Source: Ficedula albicollis (taxonomy: Eukaryota > Chordata > Aves > Passeriformes > Muscicapidae). Taken from it: a stretch of DNA of 64,000 bases. This document shows positions 29,101 to 43,357 of the stretch, in pieces. The stretch covers positions 15,434,219 to 15,498,218 of the forward strand of contig NC_021683.1 of assembly GCF_000247815.1 (NCBI RefSeq), in the 5' to 3' direction. Under the pieces are notes generated by a model that was not told the origin of the DNA, did not search any database, and saw nothing but the letters and a program-made list of their open reading frames with translations. How positions within the stretch are numbered: position 1 is the first letter of the stretch; each line of letters begins with the position of its first letter. A program made the position numbers and the translations under genes.

Positions 29101-31208
29101 GCCTAAGTGTTTTGTGATGAAAGACTGCAGAGGCTAAGTGCCTCTGGCAGCGTGGTTTAGTGTTTCAATAGAACTCCTGGAATCCCACAAGGGCAAAAAA
29201 AGAGTCAGAAGTGGTCAGTGAGGCCTGAGTGTGTCGAGCTCCAGCAGGTCCTGCAGGGAGGATCCCAAGCTCAGGGGGCTGCTCTGGTCTGTCAGTGCTC
29301 CCAGCTCCCAGCAAGCTCGGCTTGGGAAGCACAGCAGGGCAGGGAGCCAGGGTGAGCCCCATCACAGCCCAGGCTTCTCTCCACCCGAGCCAGAGTGCTC
29401 CCCAGAATTCCTTCGAGGAAAGGCTCTTCTTGCACGTGGAAACCCACAGCATGCTGAGCAGAAGTTTGCAGGATTTGAGCCTCAGATATGATTTGCATTA
29501 AAGATATGTTGTAAATTGACCAGAATATCTAAACATGTTTTCCAGTCTTATTAAATGTTGTGTATGCATAACTGTATAATTCTCCATATTAATATTCTTA
29601 GAAAACGTTTCCAGAACAAAACAAAAACATCCACAAAGTACTTTGACACAAAGAACAGGAGCTGGAGACAAAGATGAGCTGAGAGGGCGAAATAGACCAG
29701 AATTCATTTAGTATTACATTTATCTCTGCAGCAAATGATCACTCATTAATTAAAATGTTGCTGCCCATTGGAGTTTGAAGACAAAAATTCTTCATAATTG
29801 TTTAAAGTGTGTAATTTTTTTATTTTTCATATTTCAATGAGTTGCTCTTCAGGATTCTTTGAAAAATCAAATAATTGTCTGTGATATTATTTCATGGCTA
29901 AGTATAGTGTTTAAACACATACAGAGCTGTAAGTTCAAGAGTCTGACAGTGACGTTAGGGCCATGGTTATGATAAGGCCAAATTGGTAGATGATAGTCCA
30001 TGCCTGTGAGCAAGTTTTCTTTTGTTCTAGAAAAATCTTTGCTTATTAATTTATTTCAATGGCTTAAGCTCATTATAGAAAAGGATTTCTGTGAAACAAC
30101 ACAGAAAAAAGTTAAGAGTCTTGTTTACAAGTGCCCAGGTATTTTTTTCTTCTTTTTTTTTTTGACCATAGTGGCACTTTACCTGTTCTTGTGAATCTTG
30201 TCTGCTGAGATAGTTCAGCCTTCATGTTATGTTTACCAAGGCCAGACCAGAGGATCAAATAATTTATAACCATTCCTGTTGGGTTTTATGTAATAACTTT
30301 GGAACTCATATAAAGTAATGATCCACAAACTCTTTTAATGTTCATTATAAAATATGAAATATTTCTCAGAACCATTGCAATTATGTGACCAGACATAACT
30401 GTTTCACACATGAGTAAATACAGGGAGGTTTAACATAACTTTATTATCTTCCTGTCTTTTCTTCTCATTGATGTGATAATACTGTTTTAATATTTTTCTA
30501 AAGAAAAGTTAAGTAATTTCAGAATCTCTATTGAGGCCTAGTTTATTGGTTTTTGTAATAGAGTACTCAAGAATAATTGTATTTATGATTAGACTGATAG
30601 AAGTAAATGTTGTTGTGCTGAATAGGGATAAAATACCCTGAAAGCTTTATATTATTATACAAATATACATGCATACATCAGTAAAAAGAAATTATTAATA
30701 TCTGTCTGTCTGTCTATGCATTTATTTTGTGCTCATCATGGTATCAGTGCACCTCCTCGGGAGACTTTCAGGGGTTTAGCAGTTATTAAAATGTCAGTAG
30801 ATATAGGATGGCAAAACTCATTAAGGCTACATTAGAAAAAAACATGCCTTGCCTGTTACTCAGAGCTAACCTTTAATTTCCCCCTCCTCTTCTGATTTTC
30901 TTGGATTTACACTAGACATAAAGTGGGTCCTGCCACAAGCTAAACTCTGCTGAATCTGATCAGCACTTGTTAAACCTGGCTTGGGACTTTCTGGACTTTT
31001 CAAGGTTTCCTGCCCTGTTCAGAGTGAGAGAAGCCTCTGAACATTGTAGCTGGCAGCCCTAAAACCTTTCACATCTCTTTCTCCATGCTATGCCTTGAGT
31101 ACTGAACTCAAGCCTAACTCTGAGGCCCTGCCTGTGTCTCTGACCTACAGCATTTGGTGCTAACACAAGGTGGAATAAACTCCCCTGGAATAACACACAG
31201 AAGGATGG
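26131..31208. other. Unique non-coding DNA
   Basis: No gene was found. A GCGGCCGC octamer with CpG-rich neighbours lies at 26175-26182. (GATA)5 lies at 27791-27810 and a short (TCTG)n at 30701-30715. A GC-richer patch at 28980-29480 carries overlapping chance frames on both strands. The remainder is AT-rich. Confidence 0.55.
27791..27810 (+). repeat. (GATA)5 microsatellite
   Basis: Five perfect GATA units, probably length-variable between individuals. Confidence 0.95.
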
Positions 31209-32399
31209 TTCCCTTCCCTTCCCTTCCCTTCCCTTCCCTTCCCTTCCCTTCCCTTCCCTTCCCTTCCCTTCCCTTCCCTTCCCTTCCCTTCCCTTCCCTT
31301 CCCTTCCCTTCCCTTCCCTTCCCTTCCCTTCCCTTCCCTTCCCTTCCCTTCCCTTCCCTTCCCTTCCCTTCCCTTCCCTTCCCTTCCCTTCCCTTCCCTT
31401 CCCTTCCCTTCCCTTCCCTTCCCTTCCCTTCCCTTCCCTTCCCTTCCCTTCCCTTCCCTTCCCTTCCCTTCCCTTCCCTTCCCTTCCCTTCCCTTCCCTT
31501 CCCTTCCCTTCCCTTCCCTTCCCTTCCCTTCCCTTCCCTTCCCTTCCCTTCCCTTCCCTTCCCTTCCCTTCCCTTCCCTTCCCTTCCCTTCCCTTCCCTT
31601 CCCTTCCCTTCCCTTCCCTTCCCTTCCCTTCCCTTCCCTTCCCTTCCCTTCCCTTCCCTTCCCTTCCCTTCCCTTCCCTTCCCTTCCCTTCCCTTCCCTT
31701 CCCTTCCCTTCCCTTCCCTTCCCTTCCCTTCCCTTCCCTTCCCTTCCCTTCCCTTCCCTTCCCTTCCCTTCCCTTCCCTTCCCTTCCCTTCCCTTCCCTT
31801 CCCTTCCCTTCCCTTCCCTTCCCTTCCCTTCCCTTCCCTTCCCTTCCCTTCCCTTCCCTTCCCTTCCCTTCCCTTCCCTTCCCTTCCCTTCCCTTCCCTT
31901 CCCTTCCCTTCCCTTCCCTTCCCTTCCCTTCCCTTCCCTTCCCTTCCCTTCCCTTCCCTTCCCTTCCCTTCCCTTCCCTTCCCTTCCCTTCCCTTCCCTT
32001 CCCTTCCCTTCCCTTCCCTTCCCTTCCCTTCCCTTCCCTTCCCTTCCCTTCCCTTCCCTTCCCTTCCCTTCCCTTCCCTTCCCTTCCCTTCCCTTCCCTT
32101 CCCTTCCCTTCCCTTCCCTTCCCTTCCCTTCCCTTCCCTTCCCTTCCCTTCCCTTCCCTTCCCTTCCCTTCCCTTCCCTTCCCTTCCCTTCCCTTCCCTT
32201 CCCTTCCCTTCCCTTCCCTTCCCTTCCCTTCCCTTCCCTTCCCTTCCCTTCCCTTCCCTTCCCTTCCCTTCCCTTCCCTTCCCTTCCCTTCCCTTCCCTT
32301 CCCTTCCCTTCCCTTCCCTTCCCTTCCCTTCCCTTCCCTTCCCTTCCCTTCCCTTCCCTTCCCTTCCCTTCCCTTCCCTTCCCTTCCCTTCCCTTCCCT
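31209..32399 (+). repeat. (CCCTT)n pentanucleotide array, about 238 perfect units (AAGGG on minus)
   Basis: About 1190 bp of CCCTT repeat shows no visible interruption and is flanked by unrelated unique sequence (AAGGATGG on the left, GCAGTGTACAGC on the right). Unlike the C runs it has no flanking direct repeat. Because five is not a multiple of three and no unit makes a stop, all frames stay open and give long fake proteins of Phe-Pro-Ser-Leu-Pro or Gly-Arg-Glu-Gly-Lys repeats. The minus-strand AAGGG unit has regularly spaced G triplets and is homopurine, so G-quadruplex or triplex formation is plausible. Perfect regularity over this length means either a very recent expansion or a consensus or gap-fill artefact. 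Confidence 0.95.
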
Positions 32400-34422
32400 G
32401 CAGTGTACAGCAGCAGGAGGAGGGAGAACACGTGCATTCAAACTAGAAAATATAACATTTTTGTTTACCAGCACTAGCTGGGAACATAAAGAAACAGAAT
32501 TTTGGTTTCCAGCTGAATGGTGTTGTACAAATACCATCAGAAAAACAATTCTTTGGCCAAAAGAGCTCAACCTAATCAAGAACTCACTTAAAAATGTAAA
32601 CTATTTTCCTGCTTCTCCCCTTGCCTGCCTGATGTGTTTCCCCTTGCTGACACCTGGGGGGAGGCACTGTGGGTTTGTCACTGTCTGTGCCATGCTGAGG
32701 ACAGGAGCTGTGCAGGAACAGCCCAGGGGTGACAGAGCCACTCTCTGGTGGCCAGAGCAGAGGACACAAAGGGGCTTGGGCTGGCTTAGTAAAGCTGAGA
32801 TGCACTGACAGACCTTGGGGACTATTTTTTTTCTATTTTGCCTCTCTCTGACTACAAAAAATGGTGTGATGTGCTGCCAGAGAGGGGCTTCACAACAACT
32901 CCATGGACTTCCAGGGCACTCAAAGGTTAAATCTCTTCAGTCCCACTGTCCTGCTTGCTTCTTACTACAGGTTTTGTGCAGGGCAGTGGAAATTTTAATG
33001 CATTAAGAGAAGTGAATTTAGAAATTTTATTTTCAGGAGTCAGAGATAACCTGCAAGATACTAAGTGTGGAAGCAATGAATCTGTTATACCCTGTCATTC
33101 TGAATGAGAGGCAGGAATCATCTCAGAGTCCCTTTGTTGCATTGAATACTTGTAGGATATTCTATTCTCCTTACTTTTAAATTAAAATGTCTTTGTCATT
33201 ATGAAATACTGGTGTGCATTGAAAAACAAGTCCAGTTTTATTTAGCAGTAGCAAATTGTGATATAACTAATGATACAATGAGAGGTTTAAAGTAAGCAGA
33301 AGACGCAAGAGAGCTGGAAGGATACTGTCTCTCCATTTTCACATTTGAGTTTAGGTTTGTAAGATTTTAAATATTAAATAGTTCTGTGATGGACAATTTT
33401 CTTACAAAATCTTTTAAGTTTTGAAATTCAAGGGTTGCATCTATTTTTTTAGTAATTTAGGCATTTTTAGTCCATCCAAATTAGTAAACTTGATAATTTT
33501 TTAAGGTTTAGGTTTGTCCAGGCAGAGTTAAAAGAGTTAATTTATTTGACACTGGAAACTACATTTTTACTTGTCTTTGAAAATTATGAAAAAAAAATCA
33601 AAATCAGATTGCAAAAGATTTTACATTGCACATAGTAGAATACAGCTCTGCATAGGATAAAGCTCTACATTTAAGGAGTCAGGAGGAAAATCTGAAAACA
33701 AAGGTTTAGACAAACACCCAGGACGTTTTGCTCCAGAGTTCAAAGCACTGGGTAGATCCATAATGGAAACGCTACTTTTGAACTTGTGCTGTGTGCTGGA
33801 TGTTCACCCTCAGGTCCATTTAACTGTTTCCTACAGAGAAGCATGTGATTTACTTAACCAGGGATGAAATTTTTCACTCTGAGCACTTGACCCAAGGATG
33901 CAGTATCCAAATTAATAAAAAAACCTGTTGATGAATTTCAACATGTTTAGGCCAAGTAAGCATTACAAAATTCCTAACCTGAGCTGATGTTGCAGGTATA
34001 AGTAGCAGGTGTACCTAGTAAATGTGTTTACGTGAGTTCTTCACCACAGACAAATTAAATCAGTGTTTTCAGACAACTTTCACTTTACTTTGGAACTGCT
34101 AAACATTGAAAATTCAGGGCATATATGAATTAGTTCAACAAATGTAATTTTTTGGAACCTGGAACAAGTAAATTGTATTTTAAACCTGTCTCTAATGATA
34201 AATGGATTTATCATGAGCACACTACATATGCACCTTTAGCATATGATCAGAGATGTCTTAGTTTATTATAGCATTTTCCTTGTGATATTATAAGCTAGAA
34301 AACGTATCTTCAGTCCTGTCAGCATAAAAACTGCTCAGCAGGAGGTGAAGCACATGAAGCAGTTTCCAGGCCTCTTAACATACACAATTCATGCAGCTGA
34401 AAAGGTTTTGATAGCTTAAGTC
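32400..34422. other. Unique non-coding DNA
   Basis: AT-rich sequence with a GC-richer patch around 32600-32800. No recognisable coding region, RNA gene or transposon. Confidence 0.55.
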
Positions 34423-35096
<674 letters not shown>

Positions 35097-35139
35097 TTTT
35101 TTTTTTTTCTCTCTCTTTCTATTTTTTTTTTTTTTTTTA
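35097..35139 (+). repeat. Right direct repeat flanking C tract 3
   Basis: It begins on the first base after the C run with T(12), then CTCTCTCTTTC, and a long T run with one A, then continues into AACCTTAGATG. It matches the left copy except for the small T-run differences. Confidence 0.92.
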
Positions 35140-37049
35140 AACCTTAGATGCCTAATGGTTGACTTTTTGTTGCTATCTTGAGATGCTGAGATTTTTTTTC
35201 TGGAGAAAGAATCCTTTATTATTTCCCACCCCCATACAAAATTAAACCAGTCTCTTCTGTTTTATTAGGTATTGGGCAAGAGATTACATCAGAGGTGAGA
35301 GGGGTCTATGTAGTTAAGAGCAGGGTATGATGAGATCACATAGGCTGAGATTTTAGCTGACATTAACTATGCTATTGCCCCTAAATCAGTTATGCCCAGG
35401 TAGCTGGCATCAGTTATACCCAGATACCTCTTTCTCTGCCACGGTGGTTTGGAGAAAGAGCACTGAAGTTAGGAGCACGTGGCCCCAGGGCAGCCTTTCC
35501 ACCTGCTGGTGCCTTGGTTGACAGAGTAGGTGCAGGGTCTATGGCTCCTGGAAAGGAGCTGTGTAGCATAAGAAGTCTTCTTGTTTGCTTTCTTTCTCTC
35601 TGTTTTTTCTTTCCTCTCTCCCCTTTGACTTGGACTGGAGGAAGGAAAAGGAGAGATTTCGCCACCTTTGCAAAAAGTCGTCTTAACTGCCTTCCTGGGT
35701 GAGCTCCCAACCTTCCCCATTCGCCTGCTTTGTCTTTTCTCCAACCCAAACACTCCTCTCACAAAGGGGTGCTGCCGTTTCCAGGCATTTGCTTAAGGGT
35801 TTGTCTCCACCTCAACCTTTCTGTACTCTGCCAGCAAAGGGAGAATTCCTTTCAAGGGACAGCAGGAGCTAATTGCCCCCTCGACCCCTGCTCCCTGTTC
35901 CCCACCTCTACTAATAGGACTCAGCTGTCACTTCCCTGAATCTGAATGCAAGAGCCAGCAGCTGATCCTGGGATGATTTATCAGGAGAGCCCCACATTTC
36001 TATATGGCTTTTCAAGTATGCCACCATATTTCAGGATCACTGAAAAGGGCAAGTAGGTCCAATGACCTACTTACGTGGGACCAGTGACTATGAATAACAT
36101 CGGTGCGGTGGTGAGCGTGCCATGACCTGTGAAATGCAGTGAGTTTGTCTCTCTGCTTTTTTTTTTGTGATTTTTCATTTTTCTAATTGGCGCTGATTTT
36201 GTGAAATGCTCTGTAAACTTCCATGAAGTCTGGAAAATATTGGAGGGTATTTAAGTAAAATTAGACACAAAAGTATGTGACCTGCTTCAGAAATGAGGTA
36301 GATAATGTTAGTGTTGTGATGTCCCCCAGGACTTAGCTTATAATGTTATCTTTGGTCATACTCAAAAGAAAGCTAATTTATGGCCTTTCAAATCAGGACT
36401 AATTAATATAAAATGTTCTTATTTTATGTGATAAATTCCTTTGTAAAGAATTTTAATGATGTGTCTTTCTGAATAATTCTCTCCGTAGTGTAGGATGTGA
36501 ATATGGAACATTTAAAAAAAAAATAGATTTTTTTGGTAAATTTGAAGCCTTGAACATAAATATAGAATATTGGCTTCCTTTTTTAAGATTTTTTTTATCC
36601 ACAGCAATCCTTCAGCTGTTGGCATTATCTCACGTAAGGAATCTGAAATCTGCTGTCCTTAGAGCTCAGCGCTCCCCCATGATGGACGCACACGGAATTG
36701 TTGTCAATGCCACCGCGCGTACGCCGAGGCTGGCTCGCCCTCCACGCTGTCTCTTGGGATTCAAAGGATGTCACTGCCTGTGAGTGGCAGAGCAGTGACA
36801 CATCTGCACTCCCTGCCTGTGACACCTCGCTGTCATGTGGCTGTGTCACCTCGCTGGGAGGCCACATCCCCCCGACGCGCCGTGAAGGGCCGTGTGTAAA
36901 GAGGGCTTGTTCTACATGGTGTCCATGTTGTGTTTGGAAAGCTCATGATAAAAAATAATATCCATGCTCCGTTCTCAGCCATACCAGTGAAAATCCACAG
37001 TAACTTCACAGGCCTTGGAGGATCTAACTGTGCCTCGCTTGGACTGCAG
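35140..37049. other. Unique non-coding DNA with a CpG-rich patch
   Basis: No gene was identified. The patch at about 36660-36900 is unusually CpG-rich for its AT-rich surroundings (CGCGCGTACGCCG near 36713) and has short GTGACAC-type reiterations at 36790-36860. The open frames over it have no recognisable similarity. The pyrimidine-rich stretch 35580-35650 is ordinary low complexity. Confidence 0.5.
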
Positions 37050-38060
37050 TAAGGTGGAAGTTTGGAAGAACAGTTTATTGGATCTGGATGGCTGGGCCCA
37101 GAGAGTGCTGGTGAATGGTGCTGCATCCAGCTGGGATCAGTCACCAGTGGTGTCCCCCAGGGGTCAGTCCTGTTCAATATTTTCGTTGATGACATGGATG
37201 AGGGCACTTGCAGACAACACTAAACTGGGAGCATGTGTCAATCTGTTGGAGAGTAGGAGGGCTCTGCAGAGAGACCTGGAATGATTGGATGGATAAGCAG
37301 AGTCCAATGGGATGAAGTTTAGTAAATCCAAGTGCTGAGTCCTGCCACAATAACCCCCTGCAGTGTTACAGGCTGGGATGGTGTGGCTGGACAGTGCCCA
37401 GCAGAAAGGGACCTGGGGCACTGATGGACAGCAGCTGGACATCAGCCAGCAGTGTGCCCTGGTGGCCAAGAGGCCAGTGGCCCCTGGCCTGGACCAGGAA
37501 TGGTGTGGCCAGCAGGAGCAGGGAGGTCATTCTTCCCCTGTGCTCAGCACTGGTGAGGCCACACCTCGAGTGCTGCGTCCAGGTCTGTCCCCTCAGTTCA
37601 GGGAGGACACTGAGATGCTTGAGCACATCCAGAGGAGGGAAAGAGGCTGGAGAGGGGCTTGGAACACAAACCCTGGGAGGAACGGCTGAGGGAGCTGGGG
37701 GTGTTCAGCCTGGAGAAAAGGAGACTCAGGGGTGGCCTCATCACTCTCTACAGCTCCCTGAAAGGTGGCTGTGCTCTGGTGGGGTTGGTCTCTATCTCCA
37801 GGCACTGACAGAACCAGAGCACACAGTCTCCAGCTGCACCAGGGGAAATATAAGCTGGATATTTAGAAAAAGTTTTTACAGAAAGGATGATAAAGTATCG
37901 GAATTGTCTGCCTGGGGAGGTGGTGGAGTCACCATCTCTGGATGTGTTGAAAAAAGCCTGGATGTGGCACTCAGTGCCATGGTCTAGTTGAGCTGTTAGG
38001 GCATGGGTTGGACTCGATGATCTTGGAGGCCTCTTCCAATCTAGTGATTCTGTGTGTGTG
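37050..38060 (+). mobile_element. CR1 LINE, 5'-truncated 3' portion (dead)
   Basis: This is a plus-strand piece of a chicken-repeat-1 retrotransposon, carrying the C-terminal half of the reverse transcriptase and the 3' end. Recognisable pieces are LDGWAQRVLVNGA (from 37084), PQGSVLFNIFVDDMDEG, ADNTKLGACVNLLE, QQCALVAK, SREVILPLCSALVRPHLE, and the terminal GGACTCGATGATCTTGGAGG with a short 3' tail ending near 38060. The catalytic FADD motif reads LADN, so the second aspartate is lost. GPVL is missing before FNIF, and several frame changes are present. CR1 copies are normally truncated at the 5' end like this one. Confidence 0.95.
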
Positions 38061-41000
38061 ATGAATTTCAGCCCAGAAGTGTGAATTCAAAGTCAAGGAG
38101 CAGAGTTAATGAGATTTTAGTGCTCTGGGGCCCAGGCACATCCTATCCAATGTCAGGCATTCCTGCTCTTAGGCAGAGGAGAGGGAAGGTAAAATCCAGT
38201 GGAGGTACTTGAAGCTTGCACTGGTCTCATTCTAAGGCCACTTTCATGGGAAAGACAACTCCTACCAGATTTTGAGCATATTGAGGGTCAGGTGTAGCAG
38301 ATACTTACACTAAGAAAAGGAAAAGTGTGAATTTTTCAGTCTTCCTCATGACTCACTCAAGTTATGTCCCCTGAAATACATCCCTTTCTGGACCTTTGTA
38401 ATTACAAGACAGTCACCAAAGTAAGATTTTATTGTTCAGTGAGAATGTGAAATTATTTTTCTCATCCTTATCATGGCATGCTGTAATCTGAGGCACCAAT
38501 CAAAAATATTTGAAACACTGCCTCAGCAATGTAGTATCTTTCTTTATTTTACACCTTGTATAGAATTGCCATCAAGTTTTGAAGTTATTCTGGAGCTCTG
38601 CTCTCAAAGATAGGAGGCTTTGTGTCTGTGGCCATTTAAGCAGTGTTTTGTGGTAGCTAACCTAATGTTTGGAGGTGAATGCAGGAAAGAGTTGAAAGCC
38701 TTCACATCTAGCACTGAGGTTTTTGTAATTTATCTGACCATCTCCAGAGGAATTTAACATATTTTAATGAATCTTACCCAGCCTTATTCAACTCATCAGT
38801 CACCAGATGATGGGCCTCTTGTACGTGTTTTTATGTGTCTGTAAATAATGTGTTTGCACGGTGTGTGTCACAACAATGTTCTCCTCCTTACTGAGAACAT
38901 GGGTGCAATTGCTGAACACATTTTAAATAATGTTAATACTACTAAAGAGTTAACAGTATTCCTCTGTGCAGACAGCTCTGAAGGCCCGATTCTATCTGAT
39001 TTATCGTTTAGTCAATTTTAAAATGCCCCAGAGATCCCAAAGATCCTCTTGGCTTGCTGTAGGGGTGGGATTTTTATGAATGTGCTTGTACTTTGATAAG
39101 AAATAGTACTTTGTTAAAACATGCAAACAACACGCTTTGCCTTTTTTCTTTTTTTCCAAGGGCCATCTTTTCTCTTAACTGTTGTTAAGTTCAGGGTTTA
39201 TCAGCCCGGTTAGTATTGGTTAACCTTTATTGCTACAAATATTTCATGTTCCCTCTCCATAACTGCCATCTGGAGACAGTCTGAATATTTTAGCAAGGTA
39301 TTTATCAGGCTGAAATCTGCACTGAAATTGGCTGAATTGGTAGATATGGATTTCTAGGCTAACTTTTGATAGTCCTGTGGTGAAAAAAACATGTGTATTG
39401 ATTCTCACCAGGGATTATATTGTTAAAATACATAAATGTAAAAATTGACTTAGGAAATAAAAAATAAATGATAGCTATAAATCAGGGAGCTGATAAACAA
39501 ATAAATATCTATCACTATTATATCTCGGTATTTCCCAAAGATATCTGAAGAGCACTTAATTGTAACTGAGTAATCAATTAGTCAATTAACCTTCTTCTCA
39601 TCGAATATATATTTGATATAACTTTTTGAAGCTTGGGCTCTAAAAGGTTTATATTGATTGCAGGATTCAAGGCCATATGTTTCAGTTATTGGATTTGTGT
39701 AGTCAAAATTGACATCCTAAGTTCACTAGAATATGTAAATATTTGACTGTAATGAGTTTCCAAGACTGTTGGAGGGATGCAGTTAGTTTTCATTACTTTT
39801 TAAAACTCCAATCTCTTTTGTGTTTATGAATTTCACCATAGCAGAACATGTGTCATTTAAATACATTTCTCATTCAGAAGACACAAGCTTATATTTATGG
39901 TCTGGCTATGAGCTTTAAACAATTCACTTTTCACACTGCTTTGGATGGAGTTGACTGGGAAACATTTCAGTGTTTAGTTGGAAAATGACACAAACTGTGG
40001 GAATTCAAGTGTTTCACAAAAGCAGTTTTTGATTTCATTGTAGTTTTTTGACTATTTTATTGACACTGGTGCTGAGCCAGTTGAAAGCTGTCCCTAGCAG
40101 GGTCAGGGTGTGACCACTGCCCACCTTTATGGAGAGCCCAGACATGTTGACATGGAATTTGTAAATCAATCCCAGCTATCCTTAGAGTCTGCCAGGTGCC
40201 ATGCTCTAGCTGAGCTTCTGGAGGCTGTTTCTGTAGGTGTCTGCAATGGGCACATGAGGATGTGTCATGCAAATGGGACTCTCCCTTGCCATGGACATGT
40301 TTAAAATGCTGTGTTTAAAATGCAGTTGTTGGTTGTACACAAATGAGCACAGCACAAATGAGCTGGAGCTTAAACTGAAGCCTCTGATTTCAACAGTTTC
40401 CCAGCTCTAGCAGTTTAGCACAGTAGTAAGGTGCAGCAAAACTCTGTTTTCACTGTTTGCAAGTCAAAATGGGATAGTGGAATGTGGAGAGTTTAACCCT
40501 TCCATTCCCATGAGGGCACCTGATCTGGAGCCCCAGGGTAGAAATGGTTTATTCTTTTCTTTTAAATACCACCTTTCCTCCCACCTATGATGCTTTTGGG
40601 TTAATTCCATTAAGGGCCAAAAACTGGCTGCCTAGCACAAGCAAGCTGAGCTCCTGTCTGCAATGCTGGGTTTCTTTCACCATCAGTCTCCAAATCAAAG
40701 GCAAGAGGAAAACACCAGCAGAGTTACTGATGGGTTGGGAAATAGTTTAGTTAATTCTTTCTTTCAACGTGTGATATATTGTGCATTACTTAAGTAATAC
40801 TTATTAAAATCCTGATTGTATCGTGTAGGAAGAAATAGCTGTACAAAGAAAATTCATATATTAAATGATCTTAGGTGGTCATCAGAATCTCAAGGTGCAA
40901 GGACCTGTCTGTTAAAGACAGAATTTACTGTGTCTCTTCACTTTGGCTGTTTTGGTGCAGATAGTATGATGGGTGAGCTTATGAGAGATGTATGGTTAAG

Positions 41001-43324
41001 TATTGATGATTTACAAAGATGCAAAACCCCTGCAGCGGTGTGGAACCTTGCTAAATTCCTTCTAGTGGTATCTGGGTGCATCAAAAGAAAAGTGCTATAA
41101 TGGGTTAATAATAACCCTACTGTCTTCAAAATTTGTTTGATATAGCAGTGCACAAAAATATTCGTTTCTGGCAACTCTCTTGACAACCTTTTGATATTTA
41201 GATTTTTTGTGTGTGCGCTTCAGTGTGTAATAGATTAACTTGGCTCTGTGGAAAAGGTCTTTATAGAATCCTTAACTGTTGCACTCATTATTGAATAAAC
41301 AGCGCTTTCTTCATGGGAAAAAAAAACCTCAAAAACCTGCAGACTTTCCCCCTCTTAAAAATACATTCATAATCTAGATATTAGCAAACATTTTTTTTTT
41401 TTTCTTTGTGAAAAATATCATAAACCGTCTCAGTTTGACCTTGTTAATGCAGGACCACTTTAGTAATCTGTGCCTAATGATTTTTTACATTAAACCACAG
41501 CTTGTGTTGGACCCTTGTGTGTCACAGTAATTTAAGAACAGTCATTTTGCACATTCCGATCCCATTATGTTACATTGTTACTGAATAAAGACTGGTATTA
41601 TGTTGCTCCTATAAAGGGCAGAAGTGGCCTGAATTTTATCTGCTGAACGAATCAATCTGGATTATGTCAGCTGAAAAGAATTGTGAACTGCAGTCTCCAG
41701 CAGATGGGGAGATTTTAAAAATGTATCTGTTTGGTTGTGAATACATTAGCTAAGATAATACCTTGTGGTGACTGAAAAGTAGTTTTTCTCCCTTTTTTTT
41801 CAATGAAGACTGTACCAATTATCATTTCAACATAAAGTATTAGGAGATCAATTGGGAACTGAATGCCATTTCCTAATGTTAATACAGTGTTTTATTTAAG
41901 CTGCCTTGACAGGCTGTCTAGGCTGTGGGAAAAAGACTGAGCAAATAATGAGTAAAGGGTTTAGAAAAAAGAGAGAGGGTGGAGCTTGGCAAACGATGTG
42001 AGCTATTCATCAACAACTCAACAAGGATGATGGAAATAATAAGTACTCCTTAAAGAAAAGGGGAAAGGATTTTTTTTAAAGAAACAGTTTCCTTAAAAAA
42101 AAATATTTAACTCTAACTTTGTATTACTTTCTGATTAGCTGATTTTAAACTTCCTGAAATCAGCAAAAGCTTCCCTTTGAAATGGATAGTCCGTGTTCAA
42201 ACAGCGCATTCTTTAGCAATCAGTTAAAAAAAAAAGAAACAGTGTCTAATTTCCTGTTCATTCGTGCAAATTTCTAACCATGTGGCATTGTCATTTAATA
42301 TCTAAAGTACATTAATGCATTTCTATAATGCCAAAACCCTCAGACAAATCCCTTGTGTGAAATAATTTGTGTGAACTTTGAACTAACCATGAATAAAATC
42401 AAGATCTTATTATGTCCTTTATTTATATGGCACAGAAAAGCTTTGAAACTTAATACTAGCACCAACACGATATGCACATTCACAGTGATGCTTTAAAAAA
42501 GGAAGAAAAAAACCCATTCAACTTTCCTACATTTTTGTGGGCTTTGCCCACTATTCAGACCATTACGTTCCTTCTGAAAATATTTGTCTTAGAAATCAAT
42601 AGGCTATTCTAATATTATTGTGTTCTCAGTTGCTAAAATTTCAATTCAGGAGATATAATTCCCCCATCTGTAAAGTTCTAGATTTTATAATACTTATAAA
42701 CTGTTTTAATCTATTTTTACTGCCATGTTCTGTCCTGAAATGTCAGAGAGTGCAGACTGGGTCTCGAAATTAACATGACAGTTAAGAAACTTGGCAAGGT
42801 TTTACAGCAGATTGTGACATTAACAAAGTACAAAGGAGAATGGGGAAATTAACGTTAATGTATGCTTGCAGACACTATAAAAATCTATATGTCCACGACC
42901 GGGGAACTAAAAATAGGGATGTTTTTTATGTTGATGCCATTAAATACAGAGCTTTACTGTGAAAAGAAATTTCCATATGAAAAGCAACTTACTAAAAAGT
43001 AATTCTGTAATCCCTCCTCTGGACTGAACAACAGGTTTATGTATCCTAGGTCAAGTAGGCATATGGCTGGTTTTTGGTTTTTTTATTTTGTTTTAGGCTT
43101 TTTTTGAGTCTACAGTGAAACTGATTTGAAAGCACTGTTTTAAAACAGCTGCAAAAAATACAGTACGATAGATACCCTGATAGATGGGAGCGGATATTAA
43201 AATTCACAGATTTCTCAGTAAATCATGTAAAGTCTGTCCTCTGTCACAGAGAGGGGATGAAATAAGTGTTTGTGGTGAACTCTTCTTCAAGCTTTGCACC
43301 CCCTGAGCCCTCCCAATGCCCTCC

Positions 43325-43357
43325 CTGGTGTCACTCTGGTGTCACTCTGGTGTCACC
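43325..43357 (+). repeat. Three-copy 11-bp tandem repeat
   Basis: CTGGTGTCACT repeated three times, with the last copy ending in CACC. It is short and probably of no consequence. Confidence 0.85.

Noticed and set aside
31190..32420. Flanking direct repeat around the CCCTT array, as for the C runs
   Set aside because: I compared the left and right flanks and found no shared segment, so the array does not follow the C-tract pattern.
31059..32579. Apparent 425-506-residue repeat proteins on both strands
   Set aside because: A CCCTT array has no stop in any frame, so long frames are guaranteed. No start context or conserved flanking domain is present.
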